Source: JBAZOJ01 sp041648755 (GTDB lineage Bacteria > Planctomycetota > B143-G9). Taken from it: a stretch of 15,613 bases of DNA. The DNA lies in contig JBAZOJ010000061.1 in assembly GCA_041648755.1 (NCBI GenBank), positions 1 to 15,613 of the forward strand. Reading direction: 5' to 3'. Shown here in pieces: positions 1 through 7,525 of the stretch. Both the position numbers and the translations under genes were made by a program. Each line of letters starts with the position of its first letter. The stretch's first letter is position 1. The notes below the pieces were generated by a model. It saw only the letters and a program-made list of their open reading frames with translations, ran no database searches and was not told the origin of the DNA.

Positions 1-1
1 C

Positions 2-85
2 ACCTTCGGCACAGATATCGGCCGCCTGAAGCTGCCTGCGTCCGTCCGGGCAGATCCACCGGAACACGCGGAGCGCGCCCCTTAG
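2..85 (+). CDS. C-terminal end of an unidentified gene (partial)
   Basis: Frame 2 is open from the window edge to a TAG at 83-85 and gives a 27-residue tail beginning TFGTDIGRLKLPAS and ending EHAERAP. The composition looks like protein, and the other two forward frames look less so. The stop is 26 bases before the ATG of the next gene, a spacing that suits an operon. The fragment is too short to identify a family, and an open frame of this length can arise by chance in GC-rich DNA. Confidence 0.4.
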   Translation, partial: TFGTDIGRLKLPASVRADPPEHAERAP

Positions 86-111
86 CACACTTGCAGCCTT
101 CGGAGGTTCCA

Positions 112-2124
112 ATGGTTTCACGCTTCGCTCTTGCCTTTTTTCTGGCCTGCTGCTTCTTTGCGGGGCAGGTGGACTTGGTCTCCGGCGAGGACAAGCCCCT
201 CGAACAGAGGCCCGAGTACGTCTTCCACCGCTTCTTGGGCCTGTCCTACGGCCGGTACTGGTTCATTATGGAGGAGCGGTCATCCAAGACCCTCCGCGTC
301 TGGGCCTATAACGCGGCAAACCGCAAGGATGGCCGCATCCTTGAGCACAAGGAGTCCTTGGCCGACCTCGGGTGCACCAAATGGGTCGCGAATGGCCTGA
401 GGGTCATCGCGGGATGCGACAACGGGAACACATGGACAGTGGAGCTTGCCCAGGCGGAGGTACGGAGAGGCCCGGATGTCGACAGTTGGTTTGCGCTCGG
501 CCGCGGCAACATGATTGCCGCCCGTTCAGTGGACTGCATCGATGTTCTTCGACTTGACGGAACCAGAGCCCTGACGCGCGAGTGTAATCTGGATAACACC
601 CGCTTCTACTGGGTTTCCCCAACGTCGATCGGACTCCAGGACAAAACAACGAAGCAACTCACCGTGGTAGACTGCAACTCCGGAGAAAGCCTTCTCTATA
701 GGGGCGTAGAGGACGTCATGCCCGGATACGAGGACATCGTCGCCCTTCAGTACACGAACGACGAACATGGCAAGGCACTGAAGGCGATGATGAAGAACAG
801 GGCCTGCGCGGTCTTCAAAGGAGCGCTGATGAATCCCGCTCCGTACGACCTGGGCGACCTCGGCTTCGGGCCGCACTACGGCATCCGCACCAAGTCCGCC
901 CCGGACGGCCAACTGGCTACCGACTTCCTTTCGCCTGCCGACGAGCCCCTTTACCGTTTCTGGCACGGCGGCCGCGGCATTGACTGGAATATTGTCAATA
1001 TAGCCGTCGTCGTCGACGATATCCTGCGCGTTGATCTTCTCACTGGGAGCCTGTGCTTCTACGACCGTAAATCCGGCCTCGATGCTTCCGGCAGGCCGTT
1101 TGCCAACCTCCTGTGTCATTCCCTCGAACGCGAGTCCGAGCATCTTCTTATGCTGTTCGCCGACGGCCGGGTTCTCGATGACCACACCGGCGACAGGACG
1201 TACGAGGCTCGCGTTCCGATGGGGAAGACTGGTGCTTCCCAGTTCCATATGCTCCGCGAGCGCCTTCGCGACTCCCTCAATTTGCTATACGTTTGGAATG
1301 GGGAGAGCTTCTTCAGATGCGGCTACTACGGCGGAATCTCCCAGTCGGAAGTTGCGCCACTCCCCGGTTCCGTCGTCGTGATGAGTTCGGCCGACCCGGT
1401 TACATTGATTGGCACGAGCCGCTGGACGGTGAAGAATCCTCAAGCCAATAGGGCATGGGATTTCTCTCTCTTCGAAAACGATCGGCTGTTTGATGCAGAC
1501 CCGCAATCCATCCTCAGCTTCCAGATCTCTTCGAATATGGAGGAGATGTCCCGCAAGCGGTTTATCTTCTGGGGTAACGCCGGAGTCCTCGAAGTTGACG
1601 GAAAGAAATTCAGCTACAGGAAACCTGAGGTGGCCGTCGCCGAGATCTCGCGCGAAGCACACGTCCACAAGCTGATCGGAGACGTGGCGCTGTACAGCCA
1701 TATTACTTGGGAAGGAGGGGTGACAGACGGGAGGAGGTGGGGAGATCCGGCTCCGCGCGCCCATACCCGTCTCTTCGACTTCATACGCGACAAGATGATC
1801 TATGAGACTGATGAGAATCTGTACAACTGCTTTTTAGGCGCGAACGGCGTCAGTGCCTGGATATTCAGGTCGAATCCTGAAGTGTTGTTCTTCCTTGGGG
1901 CGGCAGGGAGAACGCTCTATGCGGTCCAAAGCAGATGGATCGGAGCCCCACCGCTTTTCGCCTGCTTCCCCGTGTTTCCGGGCACCTGCAGCCTGATATA
2001 CGGATGGAGGGGTGGAATTCAGTGCCTGGATTGCCTGGGCAACGAGGTCGGGTTCATCGCATTGCCGGAGGATATCTTGACGTATTCCCTGCGACACACG
2101 AACCCCGCGAGACAAGCTCCCTGA
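112..2124 (+). CDS. Secreted protein of unknown function, about 670 aa
   Basis: I do not recognise a family. The start is ATG at 112 because GGAGG (102-106) sits five bases upstream; an in-frame TTG at 91 would only add seven unlikely residues. The N-terminus is a signal peptide: Arg4, a hydrophobic core of roughly residues 5-18 (FALAFFLACCFFAG), then a possible cleavage site near Gly18 or Gly25. No other strong membrane segment is seen, so the product is probably exported to the periplasm or cell surface. The mature part is rich in short beta-strand-like stretches with W, Y, G and D, suggesting a repeat-built or beta-propeller-like fold, but no clear repeat unit could be fixed. A lipoprotein is unlikely because no proper lipobox precedes Cys13 or Cys14. 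It lies 115 bases before the sulfur operon and is separated from it by a promoter, so it need not share its function. Confidence 0.75.
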   Translation: MVSRFALAFFLACCFFAGQVDLVSGEDKPLEQRPEYVFHRFLGLSYGRYWFIMEERSSKTLRVWAYNAANRKDGRILEHKESLADLGCTKWVANGLRVIAGCDNGNTWTVELAQAEVRRGPDVDSWFALGRGNMIAARSVDCIDVLRLDGTRALTRECNLDNTRFYWVSPTSIGLQDKTTKQLTVVDCNSGESLLYRGVEDVMPGYEDIVALQYTNDEHGKALKAMMKNRACAVFKGALMNPAPYDLGDLGFGPHYGIRTKSAPDGQLATDFLSPADEPLYRFWHGGRGIDWNIVNIAVVVDDILRVDLLTGSLCFYDRKSGLDASGRPFANLLCHSLERESEHLLMLFADGRVLDDHTGDRTYEARVPMGKTGASQFHMLRERLRDSLNLLYVWNGESFFRCGYYGGISQSEVAPLPGSVVVMSSADPVTLIGTSRWTVKNPQANRAWDFSLFENDRLFDADPQSILSFQISSNMEEMSRKRFIFWGNAGVLEVDGKKFSYRKPEVAVAEISREAHVHKLIGDVALYSHITWEGGVTDGRRWGDPAPRAHTRLFDFIRDKMIYETDENLYNCFLGANGVSAWIFRSNPEVLFFLGAAGRTLYAVQSRWIGAPPLFACFPVFPGTCSLIYGWRGGIQCLDCLGNEVGFIALPEDILTYSLRHTNPARQAP

Positions 2125-2155
2125 CGCGTCTGGCTGAAGCCTTGGGCGCACAGCG

Positions 2156-2197
2156 CGGCCGCACAATGCCCGGTTTAATTGAATCGGCCGCATAATG
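2156..2197 (+). repeat. Two direct repeats CGGCCGCAYAATG around the operon promoter
   Basis: CGGCCGCACAATG at 2156-2168 recurs as CGGCCGCATAATG at 2185-2197, with one mismatch over 13 bases and a 29-base period. The second copy lies between the proposed -35 and -10 boxes and the first lies just upstream of the -35. This placement would suit a regulator-binding site. The GGCCG core is also a common palindrome in GC-rich DNA, so chance is possible. Confidence 0.35.
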
Positions 2198-2206
2198 GCC
2201 TATTAT
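2179..2206 (+). promoter_or_regulatory. Candidate sigma70-type promoter for the cysteine desulfurase-dsrC operon
   Basis: TTGAAT at 2179-2184 (4 of 6 to the -35 consensus) is followed after 16 bases by TATTAT at 2201-2206 (5 of 6 to the -10 consensus). Transcription would start near 2213 and leave a leader of about 27 bases with AAGGAG at 2229-2234 before the ATG at 2240. The local sequence is more AT-rich than its surroundings. The position also argues against the in-frame ATG at 2195, which would lie inside the promoter spacer. Confidence 0.45.
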
Positions 2207-2239
2207 CTGCATTCAGGCCTCCGCGACCAAGGAGTCTCG

Positions 2240-3421
2240 ATGGATGGAATTATCTATCTCGACAATGCGGCTACCAGTTTTCCCAAGCCCGATGTTGTCC
2301 ACGACACTGTCCGCGACTTCTACAGCAAATACGGTGTCAACCCCGGGCGCACAGGATGCGACCTTGCCCTGAAGGCCGAGCAGATGATCCACGGCACCCG
2401 CAAGGGGCTGTCCGATTTTTTCAACCAGAGCATCGTTGACGCAGGCAAGGTCAAGGATCCCAACCGCCTCGTGTTCACAATGAACGCCACGATGAGCCTG
2501 AATCTCATTATCAACGGCTGCGTCAAGCCGGGCGACCATGTCGTTACCACCAAGCTGGAGCATAACTCGGTCATTCGTCCCGTGAACCACAAAGTCAGGG
2601 CAGGCTCCGAGGCCACATTCGTCGCGCCCGATGTTGAAGGCTACCTTGATCCCGAGTCAATCCGCAAGGGCATCAAGAAGAACACCACACTTGTTATTAT
2701 CAACCACGCCTCCAATGTCACCGGCGTCGTACAGGACCTCGAGGCTATTGGCAAGGTTTGTGCCGAGGCGGGCGTGCCCCTGGCCGTTGACTGTGCCCAG
2801 ACGGCTGGCGTCATCCCCATAGACATGACGAAGTGCAATATCAGCTTCCTTTCGTTCACCGGGCATAAGGGGCTCTACGGCCCGACCGGAACGGGGGGGA
2901 TCTGTGTGGCCGATAACGCCACGATAAAGGGCTCCATTTTCGGCGGAACCGGAGTTCGCAGCGCCGACCCGTACCACCTTGAGGAATACCCCTACTGCCT
3001 GGAAGCAGGCACTCTCAACCTGTCAGGTATAGCAGGGCTTTCGGCAGGGCTGAAGTGGATCCTCGGCAAAGGGATAGACTCCATCTACCATCATGAAATG
3101 GAACTGATGGGGATGCTCCAGGAGGGGCTCGCGGCAATCGAGGGTGTCAAGATTCACGGCACGCGAAACCTGAAGAAGCGCGTGGCCACTCTCTCAATCA
3201 CTGTGGCCGGATATGACCCGTCGGACGTGGGCACCATCCTTGATGTGGACTATGGTGTTCAGTCGCGCACCGGGATGCAGTGCGCACCGCTGATCCATGA
3301 GCACCATGGCACCACCCCGCGGGGGACGATACGATTCTCCGTCGGCCCATTCAACACGAAGGAACACATCGAGACTGCAATCCGCGGGGTTTCTGAAATC
3401 GCCGCCGACCGCAGGAAGTAA
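2240..3421 (+). CDS. Class V aminotransferase, cysteine desulfurase family
   Basis: A PLP enzyme of the IscS/SufS/CsdA type, 393 aa, the usual length. It resembles the group annotated as cysteine desulfurase family protein (EF2568-like). Expected activity is removal of sulfur from cysteine, giving alanine and an enzyme persulfide. Visible motifs are YLDNAATSFPKP at the N-terminus (residues 6-17), a TKLEHNS segment, HASNVTG, DCAQTAG with Asp184 to hold the PLP ring, FTGHKGLYGPTG with Schiff-base Lys210, and GMQCAPLIHEHHG with the candidate persulfide Cys348. The start is ATG 2240, with AAGGAG five bases upstream and directly after the promoter; an ATG at 2195 adds 15 unconserved residues. It is the first gene of the operon, 21 bases before dsrC, which suggests it may feed sulfur to DsrC rather than to Fe-S assembly. 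A selenocysteine lyase-like role cannot be excluded. Confidence 0.9.
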   Translation: MDGIIYLDNAATSFPKPDVVHDTVRDFYSKYGVNPGRTGCDLALKAEQMIHGTRKGLSDFFNQSIVDAGKVKDPNRLVFTMNATMSLNLIINGCVKPGDHVVTTKLEHNSVIRPVNHKVRAGSEATFVAPDVEGYLDPESIRKGIKKNTTLVIINHASNVTGVVQDLEAIGKVCAEAGVPLAVDCAQTAGVIPIDMTKCNISFLSFTGHKGLYGPTGTGGICVADNATIKGSIFGGTGVRSADPYHLEEYPYCLEAGTLNLSGIAGLSAGLKWILGKGIDSIYHHEMELMGMLQEGLAAIEGVKIHGTRNLKKRVATLSITVAGYDPSDVGTILDVDYGVQSRTGMQCAPLIHEHHGTTPRGTIRFSVGPFNTKEHIETAIRGVSEIAADRRK

Positions 3422-3442
3422 TACTACCTCAGGAGCAATGAG

Positions 3443-3751
3443 ATGAAGGTCGGAGACAAAGACATAGCGCTGGATAAAGACGGTTTCATGATCGACCCGG
3501 AAGTGTGGAATGACGCAGTCGCGCGCGCGATCGCCATGGACGAGGGGATTGAAGCGATGACCGAAGAGCATTGGAAGGTCGTGAACTTCATCCGCGAATA
3601 CTGGAAGAAGACCGGTCTTGCTCCGGCCGTCCGCCCGATGTGCCAGGAACTGAACGTCAATGTCCGGCAGATATATAAGCTCTTCACCTCCGGGCCAGCA
3701 CGCGGCGCATGCCGCGTTGCGGGTCTACCCAAGCCTGACGGCTGCGTTTAG
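3443..3751 (+). CDS. dsrC: DsrC/TusE family sulfur-carrier protein with both redox cysteines
   Basis: 102 aa, the normal DsrC length. The C-terminal arm is canonical: Cys90 and Cys101 are eleven residues apart in a CRVAGLPKPDGCV tail, with the final Cys penultimate. This two-cysteine form marks true DsrC, the protein that carries sulfur as a persulfide or as a trisulfide in dissimilatory sulfur metabolism. TusE-only forms keep just the last Cys. Other family features are the N-terminal GFMIDPEVWN segment, an EEHWKVVNFIREYW helix, and RQIYKLF before the arm. AGGAG at 3431-3435 supports ATG 3443; an out-of-frame ATG at 3438 is discounted. It lies between a cysteine desulfurase and a NarI-like/CCG-protein pair, which fits DsrC as a substrate cycling between sulfur donor and membrane reductase. 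No sulfite reductase gene is seen here, so regulation or a non-sulfite sulfur pathway is possible. Confidence 0.93.
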   Translation: MKVGDKDIALDKDGFMIDPEVWNDAVARAIAMDEGIEAMTEEHWKVVNFIREYWKKTGLAPAVRPMCQELNVNVRQIYKLFTSGPARGACRVAGLPKPDGCV

Positions 3752-3768
3752 AGCAGGCGAATAGCGCA

Positions 3769-4395
3769 ATGCAGGGCTTTGAGCGCCTCGCTGCCACCCT
3801 TTGTTTTGGCTGGGCAGTCATCTTCCTTTTAGTGCAATATATGGCCGCGCGAGGCGCGGCTGTCAAGGACTACAGCACCCCGGCTGGCAGCCCTCTGCGC
3901 GGCATGATCTATGCCTTCACAACCGGAATGTTGCCAGCCCACAAGGAGACCGTCCGCAAGCACCCGGTGAAATTCCTTATCGGCGTCACAATGCACGGGG
4001 GCGCGCTATTCTCGATACTTGTGGCGCTGCTTCTCATCGCTTTCCCTGGCATGGGGAGCATCTACCCGCCCGTCACCATTCCATTTCTTGCAGTATGCGC
4101 TGCCTGCGGAGTTTACCTGTTCATCAGGCGCGTCTTCTCCGCAAATCTGCGCGCAATGAGCAATTTCGACGACTATTTTGCGGCGGTAGCAACAGCCGGG
4201 TTTATCGCTGCCGCGGCGCTGCACGAATACGGCACTATCGGTACGCCCGCCTTTCTGCTCATTTCCTCCGGGCTGTTCCTTTATCTGCCGCTTGGCAAAC
4301 TGAGGCACGCGTTGTTCTTCTTCGTGGCCCGCGCCGACTATGGGCGCCGCCTGGGCTACCGGGGCGTGTACCCCGCAGACAATCGGGGGGCATAG
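3769..4395 (+). CDS. NarI/DsrM/TmcC-like membrane subunit, probable heme b quinone-interacting protein
   Basis: 208 aa integral membrane protein with about five hydrophobic segments at roughly residues 7-27, 68-92, 100-120, 136-152 and 160-187. Histidines in or next to them (His58, His65, His76, His152, His180) are candidate heme b ligands, as in nitrate reductase gamma and its relatives. The end, RHALFFFVARADYGRRLGYRGVYP, resembles the TmcC/DsrM/HmeC group. It ends one base before the CCG-domain protein, its expected partner. Such pairs pass electrons between menaquinone and a cytoplasmic thiol/disulfide site. It is smaller than typical DsrM and closer in size to NarI or TmcC. The ribosome site is weak (AGG around 3755). 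Exact subfamily cannot be fixed from sequence alone, hence no gene symbol. Confidence 0.8.
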   Translation: MQGFERLAATLCFGWAVIFLLVQYMAARGAAVKDYSTPAGSPLRGMIYAFTTGMLPAHKETVRKHPVKFLIGVTMHGGALFSILVALLLIAFPGMGSIYPPVTIPFLAVCAACGVYLFIRRVFSANLRAMSNFDDYFAAVATAGFIAAAALHEYGTIGTPAFLLISSGLFLYLPLGKLRHALFFFVARADYGRRLGYRGVYPADNRGA

Positions 4396-4396
4396 C

Positions 4397-5737
4397 GTGT
4401 CACCCGAGAGCAAATCTCCCAGGGACATCCACTCCTGCATGGACGCAGCGAAGGAAGCGCTCAAGAAGGCTGCCCACAGCCTGGGTGCATATCATCTGAA
4501 CGCATGCGTTCGCTGCGGCTTGTGCGGCGAGACCTGCCATATCTACATCGCCGACCCCGTGCCGGAGAATCTCCCCGGCGTGAAAGCATCAAAGGTAGTC
4601 TCCTTTTACCGTCGCTATCACACTCTGTCGGGACAGCTTCTGCCTTCGCTGGTGGGAGCGCGCGACATCACCCCTGATGCGCTTGATGAACTGGTTGAGA
4701 CCGTGTTCGGCCGATGCACCGGCTGTGGAAGGTGCGGGATCAACTGCTCGATCGGGCTCGACGTTGGCGCGGTGATGCGGATAGGCCGCAAGATAGTCTC
4801 CGCCGCAGGCAAGACTCCCCCGAGCCTTTGCGCCGTTGTAGGCAACCAACTTGCTGACGGAAACCAGATGTCCATATCGCCTGACGAAGTCAGGAAGACG
4901 GCGGATTGGATTTGCGAGGACCTTCGGGCTGAGATGGCCGACGACAGCGTCACGATCCCCGTTGACGAGCATGGCCGGAGAATCCTGTACTTAGTGAATC
5001 CCCGCGAGATCAAATTCTTCCCGCTATCGCTGGCAGCAGCGGCTGGGGTGTTCCATGCCGCTGGCGAGAGTTGGACTGTCGCCAGCAAGTTCTTCGACGT
5101 GACCAACTACGGACTGTTCGCAGGTGACGACGAGTCCGCCGCCCACATCACCCGCAACGTGCTGGAAGAGGCCGAACGCCTTGGAGTCGAGGAAGTTATC
5201 CTGTCCGAGTGCGGGCATGGCTACCGTTCCTTCCGCTGGGAAGGCCCCAACTGGACGGCAGCGAAATACTCCCGCCCCGTGCGCAGCATCCTCGAACTGA
5301 TGGTGCAGTATCTCGAAACACACCGCATCAAGGCCGACCGCACCAAAAACCTCGCGCGCGTGACACTGCACGACCCGTGCAACCTGGTTCGATGGGGTGG
5401 GTTGATCGAGGCCCAGCGTCGGATATTGCGCGTGGCAGTCAGCGATTTCGTTGAGATGACGCCCAACAAGGAGCAGAACTACTGCTGTGGCGGCGGTGGT
5501 GGAATGCTCTCGATGAGTGAATACGGCGAACGGCGCATAGCATCCGGCAAGATTAAGGCCGACCAGATCCGAGCCACAGGCGCCAAGATCGTCGCGACGC
5601 CGTGTCACAACTGCGCGGACCAGTTGATCGAGTTGAACAAGCGTTACAAACTTGGGGTGGAGATACTTTCCGTCGTGGAACTGCTCTACAACGCGCTGGA
5701 TCGGAGCAAAGCTCAGTCGCCTTCGGGCCCGGCCTGA
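4397..5737 (+). CDS. HdrD/DsrK/TmcB-like iron-sulfur protein with CCG domains
   Basis: 446 aa from a GTG start at 4397, one base after the membrane gene, with a G-run at 4385-4390 as possible ribosome site; ATG 4439 is an alternative. Two CxxCxxCxxxC [4Fe-4S] motifs lie at Cys37/40/43/47 and Cys107/110/113/117. Two CCG-type halves follow. The first is reduced to SECGHGYR (Cys272), as in DsrK/TmcB. The second is complete: HDPCNL (Cys328), NYCCGGGGGM (Cys363/364) and PCHNC (Cys403/406), the motif set that binds the noncubane [4Fe-4S] cluster acting on disulfides in HdrB/HdrD. With DsrC two genes upstream, the likely substrate is the DsrC disulfide or trisulfide on the cytoplasmic face. Alternatives are reduction of another heterodisulfide or a TmcB-like role with a periplasmic cytochrome, though no cytochrome gene is here. 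It overlaps the convergent gene by 25 bases. Confidence 0.88.
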   Translation: MSPESKSPRDIHSCMDAAKEALKKAAHSLGAYHLNACVRCGLCGETCHIYIADPVPENLPGVKASKVVSFYRRYHTLSGQLLPSLVGARDITPDALDELVETVFGRCTGCGRCGINCSIGLDVGAVMRIGRKIVSAAGKTPPSLCAVVGNQLADGNQMSISPDEVRKTADWICEDLRAEMADDSVTIPVDEHGRRILYLVNPREIKFFPLSLAAAAGVFHAAGESWTVASKFFDVTNYGLFAGDDESAAHITRNVLEEAERLGVEEVILSECGHGYRSFRWEGPNWTAAKYSRPVRSILELMVQYLETHRIKADRTKNLARVTLHDPCNLVRWGGLIEAQRRILRVAVSDFVEMTPNKEQNYCCGGGGGMLSMSEYGERRIASGKIKADQIRATGAKIVATPCHNCADQLIELNKRYKLGVEILSVVELLYNALDRSKAQSPSGPA

Positions 5738-7101
5738 TCTGAACGTCCCTTCAGTTCGCCATCATCCTTTTTTGCGTATCGCCCGGTTCCGTTTGGGCGG
5801 GTGTAGATTTCGCGGAGTTCGTTAATCCTGTCGCGTGACAGGAAAACGCAGTCGCGTGCGTCTGCGCGACCGGAAGCCACGTCCTCGGCATGTGCACGGC
5901 AGCGAGGGGCACCGCACAGACCGCAGTTGAGGCCGGGAAGCACCGCCAGGATCTCTTCTGTCCGTTTCCTGCGCTTAAACAACTCGATCAGGCCGAGACT
6001 GCCTTCAGGCACCATACGAGGCTTCACCGGTGCCTTCAGCGCAAAGTCCGTTTTTGGGTATCGCTCTTCCACTTCGCGAGTGAAAGCCTCATCCGATGGG
6101 ATGGAATTGGAGAAAAGGCTGAGCACTTTTCCTCGCGCCACGTACAGGTTGTCCACCGTAAGGTTTCCACCAGTACAGCCCCCCTCGCAAGAATAGCATT
6201 CCAGATAGTCCACATTGCGCAGTTTGCCCTTCTCGATATCGTCGAACACCTTGATGATGTTCGCCACACCCGTGAGGGAGAGAACGCGCTGTTTGGAGAG
6301 GTTCGCTGATTGTCCTTCAGGCATGCCCCACAACAGAAGCTGGGGTGAACGAAGGAGTCTTCCGCTGGATGAGCTTTTCTGGGAATCGGCTTCCTTGATC
6401 TTGACGAGGATATCATTGTAGATCTCGTTGATGCCGACTGCCCCGTCGAGGTAGCTCTTCACGCCCTCGGCGGGCTGCACAATGGAGATCGTCTTCGCCT
6501 GGCATGGGGTGATGTACACTGCGGCAATTTCATCTTCCCGGATGCCAAGTTCCTTAGAGTATCTCCGCTTGACCTCCAATCCCGCCAACTCGCGCGGAAG
6601 CTCGATCGGAAGGAGTTGGTCGACCATCGTGGGATATGCAACCTGTACGAGCCTCACCACGACCGGACAGGAACTTGAGATAAGGGGGAACGGCCCCTTC
6701 CATGTGGAAATGCACTCGCGTATTGCGCGATTAGCCAATTCGATCTCGACAGAGAAGTCGTACACCGCATCGAACCCGAGTTTCATCAGCGCCGACTGGA
6801 TTTTCGCCGGGCTTGCGCTCATCGGGAATTGCGAGTAGAGGACGGCGGAGGGAATGGCGACCTTGTGCTTGTATTTTTCGATATCTGCGAAGGTGATCGT
6901 GGTGGGCGATATTGCGCCTGACGGGCAGACACGAAGGCAGATTCCGCAGTCAATGCACAGTTCCGGGACGAGGACAGCCTTACCGCTCCTTACCCTGAGT
7001 GCCTGGGCAGGGCAGGCTCGCATGCATTCCATCTTTCCCGTGCACTTGCTTGAGTCGATGCGGAATCCATGTTTAAGATCCTGCATCACATCATCCCACA
7101 T
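5713..7101 (-). CDS. [FeFe]-hydrogenase-like protein of putative sensory (HydS-like) type
   Basis: 462 aa. The N-terminal ferredoxin region has one complete cluster motif, Cys49/52/55/59. In the first motif, Cys20-x5-Cys26-x3-Cys30, Lys23 stands where the second Cys is expected. The hydrogenase domain keeps four H-cluster cysteine ligands: Cys145 in SSSCP, Cys200 in TPCQAK with Lys203, and Cys305 and Cys309 in CEGGC. The residue before Cys145 is Ser where catalytic enzymes carry the proton-relay Cys (TSCCP), the MPC motif reads TPC, and Tyr303 sits where Met precedes the CxxxC. A C-terminal FeS domain has Cys393/396/401/418. These changes and the DRTGG/HATPase neighbours fit the H2/redox-sensing HydS-type group rather than a bulk hydrogenase. 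No PAS or kinase domain is attached. Start ATG 7101 overlaps the HATPase gene by 11 bases; ATG 7086 is possible. It is the last gene of the operon. Confidence 0.85.
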   Translation of the reverse strand: MWDDVMQDLKHGFRIDSSKCTGKMECMRACPAQALRVRSGKAVLVPELCIDCGICLRVCPSGAISPTTITFADIEKYKHKVAIPSAVLYSQFPMSASPAKIQSALMKLGFDAVYDFSVEIELANRAIRECISTWKGPFPLISSSCPVVVRLVQVAYPTMVDQLLPIELPRELAGLEVKRRYSKELGIREDEIAAVYITPCQAKTISIVQPAEGVKSYLDGAVGINEIYNDILVKIKEADSQKSSSSGRLLRSPQLLLWGMPEGQSANLSKQRVLSLTGVANIIKVFDDIEKGKLRNVDYLECYSCEGGCTGGNLTVDNLYVARGKVLSLFSNSIPSDEAFTREVEERYPKTDFALKAPVKPRMVPEGSLGLIELFKRRKRTEEILAVLPGLNCGLCGAPRCRAHAEDVASGRADARDCVFLSRDRINELREIYTRPNGTGRYAKKDDGELKGRSDQAGPEGD

Positions 7102-7525
7102 GCCTTATCAAAGCGAACACGCGCGTGCCTTTACCGACGACCGATTCAATTACGAATTTGTCGCAGTTCTTCTTGATGTTTGGCAAGCCCATCCCGAAGC
7201 CGAAACCCATTTCGCGCATCTCTTCGGACGCAGTCGAGAATCCTTCTGTCATCGCCATATCTATGTCCGGAATCCCCGGACCGTCGTCGATGATCTCGAG
7301 AGTGATTTCCTCGTCTGTGAGCACGAATGTAATCATACCACCGCGCGTCGTGTACATGACGACGTTCATTTCCGCTTCGAAGGAGACAACTACGGCCCGG
7401 CGAATTATCGCGCTGTTGATGCCGAGGTCCTTCAGAATCATCTTGATCTCGCTGGAGACCTCTCCGGCCTTGTCGAAGTTGCGAGCCGCAACAGGGAAGG
7501 ATTCCTTCAGCAGCTCGGTTGCCAT
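7091..7525 (-). CDS. Stand-alone HATPase (anti-sigma/serine kinase-like)
   Basis: 144 aa GHKL ATPase domain. Visible are an N-box with Glu50 and Asn54 (FEAEMN), a G1 box DDGPGIPD at 80-87, and a G2 box GFGFGMGL at 107-114. There is no histidine-kinase dimerisation domain and no transmembrane segment, so it resembles RsbW/SpoIIAB-type serine kinases or anti-sigma factors. Such small ATPases recur beside DRTGG and HydS-type genes in bifurcating hydrogenase clusters; the biochemical role there is not established to my knowledge. Its ATG overlaps the upstream stop as TGATG at 7523-7527, indicating translational coupling. A dedicated sigma factor or anti-anti-sigma partner is not encoded in the window, unless a DRTGG protein plays that part. 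Confidence 0.85.
   Translation of the reverse strand: MATELLKESFPVAARNFDKAGEVSSEIKMILKDLGINSAIIRRAVVVSFEAEMNVVMYTTRGGMITFVLTDEEITLEIIDDGPGIPDIDMAMTEGFSTASEEMREMGFGFGMGLPNIKKNCDKFVIESVVGKGTRVFALIRHVG

Noticed and set aside
526..1248. Long open frame on the minus strand inside the secreted-protein gene
   Set aside because: It is antisense to a gene with a signal peptide and good ribosome site, and its translation has no recognisable motif; GC-rich DNA often leaves such frames open.
2195..2239. Upstream in-frame ATG for the cysteine desulfurase gene
   Set aside because: It lies inside the proposed promoter, has no good ribosome site, and the added residues do not look conserved; ATG 2240 has AAGGAG at proper spacing.
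5713..7101. Calling this gene a normal H2-producing hydrogenase
   Set aside because: The proton-relay Cys is Ser, other active-site residues differ, and the neighbours fit the sensory type.
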